64,000 nt of DNA from Kofleriaceae bacterium (GCA_018057825.1 JAGPCY010000042.1:1-64000), one strand, 5' to 3'. Numbered from the stretch's first letter, positions 1 through 7,863 are shown. The notes: a model not told the origin generated them from the sequence alone. Program-made: numbers and translations.

Positions 1-627
1 CCCTCACCTCGCCTCCAGCCAGCCTCGGTCGTGGGCACTGCCCGTGCGCGCAGGGCGCGCAGGGTGAGCCACCCCCGAGGAGCCGTCGTCCACGCCGCCC
101 TCGCGCGAGGTCATCGCGCCGCCATCGACCGGCGCAGCGCGGCGGCGAGCCGCATCGCCGCCCGGCGCAGCGCGGCGTCGACGAGCCGCATCGCCGTGCT
201 GGCCACCGCCCGGTGCAGCGCTGCGGCGATCTGCGTCGCCGAGCCGGCGCAGCGCAGCGTCGACGTGCTGCCTCGCCGAGCCGGCCACCGCCCGGCGCAG
301 CGCTGCGGCGAACTGCGTCGCCGAGCCGGCGCAGCGCTGTGTCGCCGAGCTGCCTCGCCGAGCTGGCCTCGCCCGACGCAGCGCCGCCGAGCCGCGTCGC
401 CGCGCACGCCCTCGCCCGGCGCACCGCGCCGACGAGCCGCGTCCCGAGCTGGCCATCGCCCGTCCGGGGCTCCGTGGTCGGGGTGCCCTCGCGACCTCCC
501 GCGCACCGTCCCGCGCCATCGGCCGCAGGCCGCACGCGGCGACGACCTACCGCGCGCTCGGCGGCCGACGTCACTGGCCGTGCGCGTCGGTCGCGGACGG
601 GCGAACCCCAACCACGGCGCCCACGAC
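1..627. other. Stretch without a convincing gene
   Basis: No reading frame here has recognisable protein features. The long open frames on both strands translate to Arg/Ala/Pro-rich sequence, which is what random very GC-rich DNA gives. The middle part is occupied by a degenerate tandem repeat (130-455). The stretch may be the downstream part of a gene or intergenic region that begins outside the window. Confidence 0.6.
130..455. repeat. Degenerate tandem repeat, period about 82 bp
   Basis: The core CGGCGCAGCGC, or a one-base variant, starts at 130, 163, 211, 245, 293, 327 and 374. Spacing alternates at about 33-34 and 47-48 bases, so every second core is 81-82 bases from its partner, giving about three and a half copies of an 82-bp unit with two cores each. 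A GCGTCGCCGAGC-like segment recurs between cores. Because 82 is not a multiple of three, a coding repeat is unlikely. Confidence 0.55.
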
Positions 628-949
628 ATGCTCGATGCCCAGTTTCTCGTCCTCGATCTCCTCCGCGCGCTGGAGCCGCTGTGCGTGCACCTGCAAACGC
701 GGTCCCCCCGCGCTCGCCGATCAGCTCCGGCGCGCGGCCACCTCGATCGGCCTCAACCTCTCCGAGGGCGTGCGCCGCACCGGCCGCGACAAGAAGCACT
801 CCTACCGCATCGCCGCCGCCGAGGCCCAGGAGACCAAGTTCGCCCTCGAGGTCGCCCTCGCCTGGCGCTGGCTCGACGAGCCCGCCGTCGCCACCGTCCG
901 CGTCCTCGCCGACCGCGTCGGCGCCGTGACCTACGCCCTCGCGCGCTAG
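628..949 (+). pseudogene. Four-helix bundle protein (S23/IVP-like), frameshifted
   Basis: Two frames must be joined to give a protein of the small four-helix-bundle family (S23 ribosomal-protein-like, often encoded in rRNA intervening sequences). The first part begins at ATG 628 (Met-Leu-Asp-Ala-Gln) and reads in frame 1 to about 703. The second part reads in frame 2 from about 710 to the stop at 949 and carries the family core: ALADQLRRAATSIGLNLSEG, then a Lys/Ser/Tyr segment and an Ala-rich helix. The join falls in a run of six C at 704-709. Removing one C restores a continuous protein of about 106 aa (Arg-Ser-Pro-Ala-Leu-Ala-Asp). Either this is a real inactivating +1 insertion or a homopolymer sequencing error. 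The cellular role of the family is poorly known. Confidence 0.7.
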
Positions 950-985
950 CCACCTCCGCGGGCCCTCGCGCCCGTATTCCTCCTC

Positions 986-1229
986 CTCCTCGGTATCCTC
1001 CTCGGACTCGGTCTCGGTCTCGGTCTCGGCCTCGGTCTCGGGTTCGGGCTCGGGCTCAGGTTCGGGTTCGGGTTCGGGATCGGGGTCGGGGTCGGGTTCG
1101 GGTTCCGGTTCCGGTTCCCGTTCCGGTTCCGGTTCCGGCCTCCGTCTCCGTCTCGGCCTCGGTCTCGGTCTCCGTCTCGGCCTCCGTCTCGGTCTCGGCC
1201 TCGGTCTCCGTCTCGCTCTCGGTCTCGGC
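986..1229. repeat. Hexanucleotide array 1 (CTCGGN/TTCGGG/TTCCGG)
   Basis: About forty near-contiguous hexamers related to CTCGGT run on the plus strand. The subtype changes along the array: CTCGGT/CTCGGC first, then TTCGGG and ATCGGG, then TTCCGG, then CTCCGT/CTCGGC again. One strand is strongly pyrimidine-rich at both ends. The array stops exactly at the stop codon (1230) of the minus-strand gene that follows, so it would form the 3' untranslated end of that transcript. It separates two convergent genes. Similar arrays occur at 35085-35220 and 56794-57008. Confidence 0.85.
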
Positions 1230-1406
1230 CTACCGCCGCCCCTTGTAGCCCATCATCCCCTGGATCACGCCCTCACTAGCCTCCGCCACCTCGGCGGCCT
1301 CGCGGGCGCGGTCGGCGCAGTCGGGGCACAGCTTCACGGCCTTACCGTCGACCTTCACGCTGACCAACTTCGGGACCTCGTCGTCGCACTCGCGGCAGGT
1401 GGGCAT
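1230..1406 (-). CDS. Small CxxC zinc-ribbon-like protein (58 aa)
   Basis: The predicted protein has 58 residues. Two Cys pairs (Cys4-x2-Asp-type CRECD near the start and CPDCAD at about 27-32) frame a short basic beta-like segment, as in small treble-clef or zinc-ribbon proteins. A charged Ala/Glu helix follows and the tail is Met-Met-Gly-Tyr-Lys-Gly-Arg-Arg. There is no signal peptide, so it is probably cytosolic. ATG 1406 is chosen because a TAAGAT -10 box (1419-1414) places the predicted transcript start at 1407, a nearly leaderless message. It is divergent from the TRAP transporter genes. I do not recognise a named family; zinc binding is an inference from the Cys spacing. Confidence 0.65.
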   Translation of the reverse strand: MPTCRECDDEVPKLVSVKVDGKAVKLCPDCADRAREAAEVAEASEGVIQGMMGYKGRR

Positions 1407-1413
1407 GGGCGCG

Positions 1414-1419
1414 ATCTTA
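1414..1419 (-). promoter_or_regulatory. -10 box of the small CxxC gene
   Basis: On the minus strand TAAGAT lies 7 bases before ATG 1406. A transcript starting 7 bases past the box would begin at 1407, essentially at the start codon. No clear -35 element is seen. Confidence 0.4.
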
Positions 1420-1451
1420 TCGCGGCGCGCGGCGAAATGACTGCGCCTCGG

Positions 1452-1481
1452 TTGAGGCCGGCTCGGTTCTGCCCGTACGAT
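1452..1481 (+). promoter_or_regulatory. Promoter, leaderless, for dctQ-like gene
   Basis: TTGAGG (1452-1457), an 18-base spacer and TACGAT (1476-1481) are followed by six bases and GTG 1488. The predicted transcription start is the G of the start codon. No Shine-Dalgarno sequence is present, which fits leaderless translation. This supports GTG 1488 over the upstream ATG 1437, which lies before the promoter. Confidence 0.5.
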
Positions 1482-1487
1482 CGCGCC

Positions 1488-2117
1488 GTGGCGAACGACG
1501 ACAGCCCCGCCCCTGGCGCCTTGCCGACCGCGACCGCGGTGGCGGGCGCCGATGACGTCGGCCCACCGGCCGATCCCCACGCGCCGGTCGAAGAGCCCGC
1601 GGCCGCCCGCGCCTTGCGCCAGGTCGACGAGGCGATCGGCGCCGGCGAGCGCCTGGTGATCTCGTTCATCTTCCTGTTCCTCATCTGCATCGGCGTCTAT
1701 CGCACCGCGGCCGACGTGCTGTGGAACGAGCGGCCCCTGTGGGCGGTCGAGGGCATCCGCGTCTCGGTGTTCGCGATCGCGATGCTGGGCGCGGCCTTCG
1801 CCACCCACCACAAGCGCAACTTCTCCCTCGATCTCCTGTCGAAGCTGTTCGCGCCGCGCGGCAAGGCGGTGCTCCGGGTGGCGCTCAATCTGGTGGCGAT
1901 CGGCGCCGCGGCGCTCCTGTGTTACGGCGGCTGGCTGGTCAAGAAGACCATCTCGATGGAGAAGGAGTACGACCTCGTGCCCAAGTGGGTGATCGGCTGG
2001 TTCATCCCGATCGCCGCCGGGCTCATCATCGTCCACCTGCTCCTGCACGTGGCGATCGAGCTGACCTACCTGGCCCGCGGCAAGGCCGCGCCCGAGCCCG
2101 AGCAGGCGGTGGCCTGA
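1488..2117 (+). CDS. dctQ: TRAP transporter small permease (DctQ family)
   Basis: This is the small membrane subunit of a tripartite ATP-independent periplasmic (TRAP) transporter, which with the large subunit drives sodium-linked uptake of organic acids. The 209-aa protein has an Ala/Pro-rich cytosolic N-terminus of about 50 residues, longer than usual. Four hydrophobic segments follow: near the VISFIFLFLICIG stretch, the VSVFAIAMLGAAF stretch, the VALNLVAIGAAALLCYGGW stretch, and the WVIGWFIPIAAGLIIVHLLL stretch with the family's conserved tail helix. It overlaps the large permease by one base (TGATG), so the two are translationally coupled. No DctP solute-binding protein is found in the window, so the substrate cannot be assigned. 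GTG 1488 is preferred on promoter position. Confidence 0.85.
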   Translation: MANDDSPAPGALPTATAVAGADDVGPPADPHAPVEEPAAARALRQVDEAIGAGERLVISFIFLFLICIGVYRTAADVLWNERPLWAVEGIRVSVFAIAMLGAAFATHHKRNFSLDLLSKLFAPRGKAVLRVALNLVAIGAAALLCYGGWLVKKTISMEKEYDLVPKWVIGWFIPIAAGLIIVHLLLHVAIELTYLARGKAAPEPEQAVA

Positions 2118-3913
2118 TGTACACCCTCGCGATCCTGCTCCTCATCCTGGCCTTCGCCAGCGGCGCCTCGCTGTGGGCGGTGATGATCCTGGCGACCGCC
2201 CTGGGCGCGCTGTCGATCGGCCGCGGCTTCGACGCCGATTTCGGCGGCGCGGTCTCCGAGTTCATCAAGCTCGGCACCGGCGACGCCGCCGACGTGTTCT
2301 CGACGATCCCGCTGTTCATCTTCGCCGGCTACATCATGGCGGCGTCGAAGACCGCCGACCGCCTGGTCAACGTGTCGAACGCGCTCCTGGGCTGGATCCC
2401 GGGGGGCCTGGGCCTGGTCACGATCCTGGCGTGCGCGGTGTTCACCACCTTCACCGGCGCCTCGGGCGTGACGATCGTCGCCCTGGGCGGCCTGCTCATG
2501 CCGGCCCTGGTCAAGCAGAAGTACCCCGAGCGGTTCGCCCTCGGCCTGGTCACCGGCACCGGCTCGATCGGCCTGCTCCTGCCGCCGGCCTTGCCGCTGT
2601 TCATCTTCGGCACGGTCCTCGGCCTGCAGCAGGAGCTGACCAAGCAGTGGGCGGCCCAGAACTATCTGTGGGAGTGGGACACCCAGCGCTTCATCTTCGC
2701 CGGCATCGGCCCGAGCATGGTGCTGTTCGCCTGCATGGCGGTCCTGGTGGTCGCGACCGCGATCGTGAAGAAGGTCCCGCGCGAGAAGTACGATCGCCCC
2801 GATCTGGGCAAGCACATCGCGCGGTCGATCATCGTCGCCCTGCCCGAGCTGGCGCTGCCGTTCCTCATCATCGGCGCCCTGGCGACCGGCTTCGGCGGCA
2901 TCGCCGAGATCGCGTCGCTCACCGTGCTCTATCTGATCTTCGTCGAGATGGTGGTGTTCCGCGACATCACCCCGCGGACCTTGTGGAACATCACGAAGGA
3001 GTCGCTGGCCCTGGTCGGCGCGATCTTCATCATCGTCTTCGCCTCGAGCGCGGTGACCAACTACCTGGTGACCGCCGGGGTGCCCGAGAAGCTGGTGGCC
3101 TGGACCCAGGACCACATCGACTCGCGGATCGGGTTCCTCCTGGCGCTCAACGTCCTTTTGATCCTGGTCGGGATGATGATGGACATCTTCTCGGCCATCC
3201 TCATCGTCCTGCCGCTGGTGGCGCCCATCGCCTTCCGCTACGGCGTCAACCCGTACCACCTGGGCGTGATCTTCCTGCTGAACCTCGAGATCGGCTACCT
3301 GACGCCGCCGGTCGGCCTGAATCTGTTCATCTCGAGCTTCAAGTTCCGGCGACCGGTGACCGAGGTGGTGTGGTCGGTCTTGCCGTTCATGGGCGCGATG
3401 TTCGTGGCCCTGGCGATCGTCACCGTGGTGCCGAGCGTGACCACCGAGCCGCCGCCCAAGCCGCGCGGCACCCTCGATGGCCTGGTCGCGGTCGTGAAGT
3501 CGTCCAAGCAGGCCGTGATCAACGTGAAGGAGGTCACGGCGCCCGACGGCAAGGTGTTCAAGCAGGCCGAGTGTGGCGCCATCATCGATGAGTTCGATCG
3601 CGACAAGTGCCTGCTCCTGTTCACCGAGGTCACCGAGTGCCGGCAGAAGGCCGACCCGGCCGAGGCCAAGGAGTGCGAGGACACGGCGATGAAGGAGTAC
3701 TTCGGCGAGACCGACGACGGCGGCAGCTTCGAGGACGACGGCGACGACGAGGGCGGCGGCGGCTTCGAGGCCGACGGTGACGACGACGAGGCCGCCGACG
3801 GCGACGCGACCGACGAGGACGCCGACGGTGACGCCGGGACCGCGCCGGCCGCCGACGGCGACGCGGGTGCAGCCGCGCCGGCCGCCGCGGACGCCGGCGC
3901 CGCCACGCCGTGA
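2117..3913 (+). CDS. dctM: TRAP transporter large permease (DctM family) with acidic C-terminal extension
   Basis: This is the large, transport-catalysing membrane subunit of a TRAP transporter. The first 440 or so residues show the usual chain of Gly-rich hydrophobic helices, including FTTFTGASGVTIVALGGLL, TGTGSIGLLLPPALPLFIFG and LEIGYLTPPVGLNLFI, which match the DctM core. The total of 598 aa exceeds the usual length of about 430. The additional C-terminal part holds a soluble segment with about four Cys (Ala-Glu-Cys-Gly, Asp-Lys-Cys-Leu, Thr-Glu-Cys-Arg, Lys-Glu-Cys-Glu) and then about 65 residues made almost only of Asp, Glu, Gly and Ala. The tail may be a periplasmic or cytosolic docking or cation-binding segment; that is a guess. 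The start ATG 2117 overlaps the dctQ stop. Confidence 0.85.
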   Translation: MYTLAILLLILAFASGASLWAVMILATALGALSIGRGFDADFGGAVSEFIKLGTGDAADVFSTIPLFIFAGYIMAASKTADRLVNVSNALLGWIPGGLGLVTILACAVFTTFTGASGVTIVALGGLLMPALVKQKYPERFALGLVTGTGSIGLLLPPALPLFIFGTVLGLQQELTKQWAAQNYLWEWDTQRFIFAGIGPSMVLFACMAVLVVATAIVKKVPREKYDRPDLGKHIARSIIVALPELALPFLIIGALATGFGGIAEIASLTVLYLIFVEMVVFRDITPRTLWNITKESLALVGAIFIIVFASSAVTNYLVTAGVPEKLVAWTQDHIDSRIGFLLALNVLLILVGMMMDIFSAILIVLPLVAPIAFRYGVNPYHLGVIFLLNLEIGYLTPPVGLNLFISSFKFRRPVTEVVWSVLPFMGAMFVALAIVTVVPSVTTEPPPKPRGTLDGLVAVVKSSKQAVINVKEVTAPDGKVFKQAECGAIIDEFDRDKCLLLFTEVTECRQKADPAEAKECEDTAMKEYFGETDDGGSFEDDGDDEGGGGFEADGDDDEAADGDATDEDADGDAGTAPAADGDAGAAAPAAADAGAATP

Positions 3914-3970
3914 ACGTGATCGGCGTCGCGACGGCGTCGCCTCGACCGAGGCCCCGGGTCCGGGGCGCCG

Positions 3971-3979
3971 TGCTATAGC
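3971..3979 (+). promoter_or_regulatory. Extended -10 promoter of the UbiA-family gene
   Basis: TGC-TATAGC is an extended -10 element whose end lies 12 bases before ATG 3992. No Shine-Dalgarno sequence intervenes; a leader of only about six bases is predicted. Confidence 0.45.
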
Positions 3980-3991
3980 CCGCCGCGCGCG

Positions 3992-4873
3992 ATGTCGCCC
4001 GTCCGAGCCGCGATCAAGACCCTGCGCCCGCACCAGTGGGTGAAGAACCTGTTCGTGGCGGCGCCGCTGGTGTTCGCCAAACACCTGGTCGATCACGGCT
4101 ACCTGGTGCGCGCCGCGCTGGCGGTGGCGGCGTTCTGCGCGCTGTCAGGGGCGGTCTACGCGATGAACGACGTCCTCGACGTCGCCGCCGATCGCCAGCA
4201 CCCGACCAAGCGCCACCGGCCGATCGCCGCGGGCTTCCTGGGCGAGCGCGCCGCGCTGTGGCTGGCCGCGGTCCTGGCGGTGGCCGGCCTGGGCACCGCG
4301 ACGGCGCTGGCGCCGTGGTGCGGCGGCTTCGCGGCGATCTACCTGGCGCAGAACCTGGCCTACAGCCTGCGCCTGAAGCAGGTCGCCTTCGTCGACGTCG
4401 TGCTGATCGCCGCCGGCTTCATCCTGCGGGTCGCGGCCGGCGGCGCCGCGATCGGCGTGACCCCGTCGACCTGGCTCCTGGCCTGCACCGGACTCCTGGC
4501 GATGTTCCTCGGCCTGGGCAAGCGCGCCCACGAGCTGGCCCTGGCGCGGGCCGCCGGCGGCGACGTCGCCGCGACCCGCGCGGCCTTGGCCGGCTACCGC
4601 CCGCGCGCGGTGCAGTGGGCGATGGTGATCCTGGCGGTGGCCACGATCGCCGCTTACGTCGCCTACACCCTCGACCCGCACACCGTCGAGTACTTCGGCA
4701 CGCGCGAGCTGGTGTGGAGCGCGCCGTTCGGCGCGATCGGTATCGGCCGGTTCGCGCACCTGGCGCTGCGCTCGCGCACCGCCGACAGCCCGACCGACGC
4801 CATGCTGCGCGACCCGCTGTTCCTGCTCAACCTCTTGGCGTGGGCGGTGGTGGTCGTGACCACGGTCTACTGA
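3992..4873 (+). CDS. UbiA-family prenyltransferase, decaprenyl-phosphate phosphoribosyltransferase-like
   Basis: This is an integral membrane prenyltransferase of 293 aa. The N-terminal motif Thr-Leu-Arg-Pro-His-Gln-Trp-Val-Lys-Asn, the Asp-rich motif NDVLDVAADRQHPTKRHRP and a second site with Asp-Val-Val-Leu place it with the UbiA branch that includes DprE-pathway decaprenylphosphoryl-5-phosphoribose synthase. That enzyme moves phosphoribose from PRPP to polyprenyl phosphate at the membrane, feeding arabinan or other wall sugars. About eight or nine hydrophobic helices are visible. No DprE1/E2 homologue is nearby, so the acceptor and product are uncertain and another polyprenyl-transfer role is possible. 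It is a single gene with its own promoter. Confidence 0.8.
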   Translation: MSPVRAAIKTLRPHQWVKNLFVAAPLVFAKHLVDHGYLVRAALAVAAFCALSGAVYAMNDVLDVAADRQHPTKRHRPIAAGFLGERAALWLAAVLAVAGLGTATALAPWCGGFAAIYLAQNLAYSLRLKQVAFVDVVLIAAGFILRVAAGGAAIGVTPSTWLLACTGLLAMFLGLGKRAHELALARAAGGDVAATRAALAGYRPRAVQWAMVILAVATIAAYVAYTLDPHTVEYFGTRELVWSAPFGAIGIGRFAHLALRSRTADSPTDAMLRDPLFLLNLLAWAVVVVTTVY

Positions 4874-4925
4874 GGGCCCGCCGCCGCGCACCGCGCCGCG
4901 CACCACGCCGGGCGCCGGCGCGCGC

Positions 4926-6068
4926 TCAGCGACAGAGCTGGTAGGTCGCGGCCGGGATGCGGTTCTGCTCCTGGGTGCAGGAGCCGCCGGCGCCGGCCGC
5001 CACGCGGAAGCGGGTGAGCGCGCGCCCGTCGTTGTCGAGGACCTCGGTCGAGCCCTGGGCGCCGGTCTCGAGGACGATCTCTCCCTCGGCGCGGAGGTTG
5101 CTCTTGTGGAGCTTGAGCCCACCGCCCTGGCCGCCGACCGACGCGCGGACGCGGATCGACGCCAGATCGTAGAACGCGACCCCCGAGGCCTCGAGCTGGC
5201 CTTGCCCGGCGGCGCCGGCGCCGACCTCGAGGAGCAGACCGCCCGGGGCGATCTGGGTCTCGCTCAGCCCGGCCATGCCGACCTGCTGGAGCTTGAGGAG
5301 CGAGCCGGCGCCCGCCAGGCGCACGGCCAGCAGGTCGCGCGCGATCAGGTTGGTCTCGCTGAGGTCGACCTGAGCGGTGGCGGCGGCGGTGATCGCGACC
5401 GCGCCCGCGTCGGCGGTGATCCACGCCTGCTTGACCGACAGCGTGGACTCGGCGCCAGTCATGGCGAGCTCGACGCCGCGCTCGCCGCGGACCCGCAGCT
5501 CGGCGAGCTGGGCGGTGAACTTCTGGCCGCCGCGGATCGTGACGGTGGTGGCCGCGGCCAGGGCCTCCTGCGCCATCGCCGGGAGATGGCCCTGTAGGTT
5601 GAGCTTGCCCTCAGCGCCGAAGGTCAGCGCGAGCGCGCCGGCGGAGGCCTCGAGGTTGGTGAAGCTGGTCTCGAGCGCGCTGCCGGTGCCGGCGAGCTGC
5701 ACGGCGATGGTCGGCGCCGACAGGAGCGTGCGGGTCAGCTTGAGCTCGGTGGTCGCGCGGCTGTCGATCACCAGCGGCCCGGCGAAGGTCAGCGAGACCC
5801 CTTCGGTCTCGAGCTTGGCGTTGGGGCCGAGGACGATCGTGCACCGGGTCGCGACCCGCTCGGTGGCCGGCGCGCGCGGGCCGGCGGCGATCTTCGTGGC
5901 TTGATCGAGGACGACCACGTGACCCGGGCTCGACTGGCAGGCGTCGCGCAGCTCGGCGGTGGTGCTCGGCTGGGCGGCGACGGTGGACGTGCCGAGGACG
6001 ACGAGCGCGAGGGTGGCGCCGCGCGCGAGGCGCGGCGAGACAGTGGGGAGCAGCGAAGAGAAGCGCAT
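4926..6068 (-). CDS. Exported repeat protein, predicted beta-helix (380 aa)
   Basis: The protein has a cleavable signal peptide (Arg-rich start, hydrophobic stretch LALVVLGTSTVAAQ, cleavage after Ala-Gln). The mature part is made of alternating short Val/Leu/Ile/Thr strands with Gly/Ala/Asn turns, the pattern of a right-handed beta-helix or solenoid. There are two Cys near the mature N-terminus (Asp-Ala-Cys and Thr-Arg-Cys) and two near the C-terminus (Ser-Cys-Thr and Leu-Cys-Arg), probably disulfides. No enzymatic motif is seen. ATG 6068 is chosen because AGGAG lies at a good distance upstream and the signal peptide begins there. It is divergent from a second exported repeat protein at 6634. 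I do not recognise a specific family. Confidence 0.7.
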   Translation of the reverse strand: MRFSSLLPTVSPRLARGATLALVVLGTSTVAAQPSTTAELRDACQSSPGHVVVLDQATKIAAGPRAPATERVATRCTIVLGPNAKLETEGVSLTFAGPLVIDSRATTELKLTRTLLSAPTIAVQLAGTGSALETSFTNLEASAGALALTFGAEGKLNLQGHLPAMAQEALAAATTVTIRGGQKFTAQLAELRVRGERGVELAMTGAESTLSVKQAWITADAGAVAITAAATAQVDLSETNLIARDLLAVRLAGAGSLLKLQQVGMAGLSETQIAPGGLLLEVGAGAAGQGQLEASGVAFYDLASIRVRASVGGQGGGLKLHKSNLRAEGEIVLETGAQGSTEVLDNDGRALTRFRVAAGAGGSCTQEQNRIPAATYQLCR

Positions 6069-6394
6069 GGGAAGAAACTCCTGGCGATGGAGCCGCGGCG
6101 AGATAGCCGGGGCGTGCGAACCGCCGACGCGACGCAAAGCACGAGGCGTGCCGCGCGCAAAGACGCTGCGACGCGCGTCCTTGGCCGGTCGGCTGTGCAG
6201 CGATCGGACAGCGCGATCGGCGCGACCGCGCCGATGAAGCGAGATCGGCTGTGGCGACGCGGACCAAACGGCCCCGCGCGGCGCGGCGGGCCGCGGCGCG
6301 CGCGCGCGCGTGGGCGGGCGAAGTGGCTCGTGGTTTCCGATAGCTGCGATCGATCCGGAGCGATCGCGCGCAACACGCGTCGGCGCCGCCGACA

Positions 6395-6480
6395 AGTTAC
6401 GTCGAATATCTCGACGCGATATCGTTGTTTTTTCAATTTGTGCAGATGTCGAACAGGTCCCATGGTGCGGATATCGAGCG
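6395..6480. promoter_or_regulatory. AT-rich divergent promoter region
   Basis: The 565-base gap between divergent exported-protein genes holds the lowest-GC patch seen in the window, including a run of six T at about 6427-6432. It contains the inverted repeat GTCGA-ATATC-TCGAC (6401-6415) and the palindrome CGATATCG (6417-6424), with a further GATATCGAGC near 6470. These look like operator half-sites or curved promoter DNA. The rest of the gap, 6069-6394, holds nothing recognisable. Confidence 0.45.
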
Positions 6481-6633
6481 GGGGAATGCTCGATCACACC
6501 GACGGTGAGAGCCTCACCGCCTGCGGCCTGTCGTGCGCCTGATCAACGCGCGACGGCCGGCAGGCGCGGCCCAGCCGACCGGGCGTGCTCCATCCATCGA
6601 AATTCACCACCACGTCCAGACACCCGAGGTCTC

Positions 6634-7785
6634 ATGTCGATCTTCTCCAAGACCGCCACCGTCGTCGTCTTCGTCTCGTCGCTCGCCGTCCTGGCCACGG
6701 CCCGGGACGCCGCCGCCCAGACCGCGTGCAACACCACGCTGTCGGGCACCTACGACAACATCACGGTGACCGGCGGGCTGTGTACGCTTTCAAACGCGAC
6801 CGTGCTGGGCAACGTCAGCGTGACCGCGGGCGGCCGCCTGACCACCACCGGCACGACCCAGATCAACGGCAGCGTCGAGGGCTTCGGCGCCGGCAACCTG
6901 ACCCTGACCAGCGGCACCGTGATGGGCGACGTCAGCGTGCTGAACTCGCAGAACATCACCGTCGGCACCGCCGCCAACATCGGCGCGCTGAACTCGACCA
7001 ACTCGGGGACCCTGACCCTGCGCGGCACGATCTCGAAGGTCACCGCGACCGACTCGATGGCGGTCAACATCACCGGCGCGACGATCGCCACCGGCGTCAT
7101 CATCGACGCCGGCAACGCCAACCTGACGATCTGCGGCGGCGCCACCGTCTCCGGCGGCATCTCGATGAGCAACACGGTCGGCTCGCTCTTGGTCGGCGTG
7201 ACCACCGGCTGTGGGGTCAGCACGATCAACGGCGCGGTGATCGTCTCGAAGGGCACCGGCGCGGTGCGCATGACCGGGACGATCATGAACGCCGCCGACG
7301 TGCTGGTCACCGAGCAGGCTGGCAACGTCATCTTGAACAGCCTGTCGCTCAGCGACCTGAACGTCGAGCTCCTGACCGGCGCCGTGACGTTGACGAGCGT
7401 CACGACCGATAGCGACACCAAGCTGGTGGCGATCAGCGGCACGACCTCGATCACCGGCTCGACCTTGGGCAGCGACGTCTCGATCGAGACCTCGGCCGCG
7501 GTCAACCTCACGGGCAACGACTTCACCAACGAGAGCGTGCTCATCAGCGGCGGCACCGGCACGTTGACGATCGCCAACAACCTGAACCTCGGGATCTCGG
7601 TGGTCGAGCGCGGCACGGTGTCGTTCACCGGCAACAACTTCTCGACCGCGTTCTTCTCGAAGAACGGCGCCCTGTCGGTGATCGGCAACACCGGGACGCT
7701 CCTCGACTGCGTCGACAACACTCCGGCCCCGACCGGCTCGAGCAACACCGTCACGACCAAGCTCGGCCAGTGCTCGGCGCTGTGA
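6634..7785 (+). CDS. Exported beta-solenoid repeat protein (383 aa)
   Basis: A signal peptide (hydrophobic stretch VVVFVSSLAVLATARDAAAQ, cleavage near Ala-Gln) precedes about 355 residues of regular Thr/Ser/Val/Asn-rich short strands. Examples are NVSVTAGGRLTTTGTTQING and repeated Ile-Thr-Gly, Asn-Ile-Thr-Val and Gly-Thr-Leu-Thr units, as in right-handed beta-helices. Cys pairs near the N-terminus (Ala-Cys-Asn, Leu-Cys-Thr) and in the middle and end are probably disulfides. The predicted location is the periplasm or cell surface. GAGGT stands seven or so bases before ATG 6634. It resembles its divergent neighbour in overall design, though the sequences are not obviously repeats of each other. 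Function is unknown; adhesin, matrix or polymer-forming roles are only possibilities. Confidence 0.7.
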   Translation: MSIFSKTATVVVFVSSLAVLATARDAAAQTACNTTLSGTYDNITVTGGLCTLSNATVLGNVSVTAGGRLTTTGTTQINGSVEGFGAGNLTLTSGTVMGDVSVLNSQNITVGTAANIGALNSTNSGTLTLRGTISKVTATDSMAVNITGATIATGVIIDAGNANLTICGGATVSGGISMSNTVGSLLVGVTTGCGVSTINGAVIVSKGTGAVRMTGTIMNAADVLVTEQAGNVILNSLSLSDLNVELLTGAVTLTSVTTDSDTKLVAISGTTSITGSTLGSDVSIETSAAVNLTGNDFTNESVLISGGTGTLTIANNLNLGISVVERGTVSFTGNNFSTAFFSKNGALSVIGNTGTLLDCVDNTPAPTGSSNTVTTKLGQCSAL

Positions 7786-7800
7786 CCGTGGCCTGAGCCG

Positions 7801-7838
7801 GGGCCGCAGGGAGGCGGCCCGGGCCGACGCGCGTCGGC
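7801..7838. terminator. Two consecutive GC-rich hairpins
   Basis: GGGCCGC-AGGGAG-GCGGCCC (7801-7820) is followed by the perfect 16-base palindrome GCCGACGCGCGTCGGC (7823-7838). There is no T tract. They lie after the stop of the exported repeat protein and just before the mevalonate operon promoter, so they could be a terminator, an operator, or both. Confidence 0.4.
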
Positions 7839-7847
7839 GTGGCCTCA

Positions 7848-7856
7848 TGCTAGAAG
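7848..7856 (+). promoter_or_regulatory. Extended -10 promoter of the mevalonate operon
   Basis: TGC-TAGAAG lies 7 bases before ATG 7864, which predicts a message that starts at the start codon. No Shine-Dalgarno sequence is present. Confidence 0.4.
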
Positions 7857-7863
7857 TCGGGCC

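Noticed and set aside
31-1248. Open frame running through the 82-bp repeat and hexanucleotide array
   Set aside because: The product would be Arg-rich then Ser/Val repeats; only its short segment from 628 matches a real family and needs a frame change to continue.
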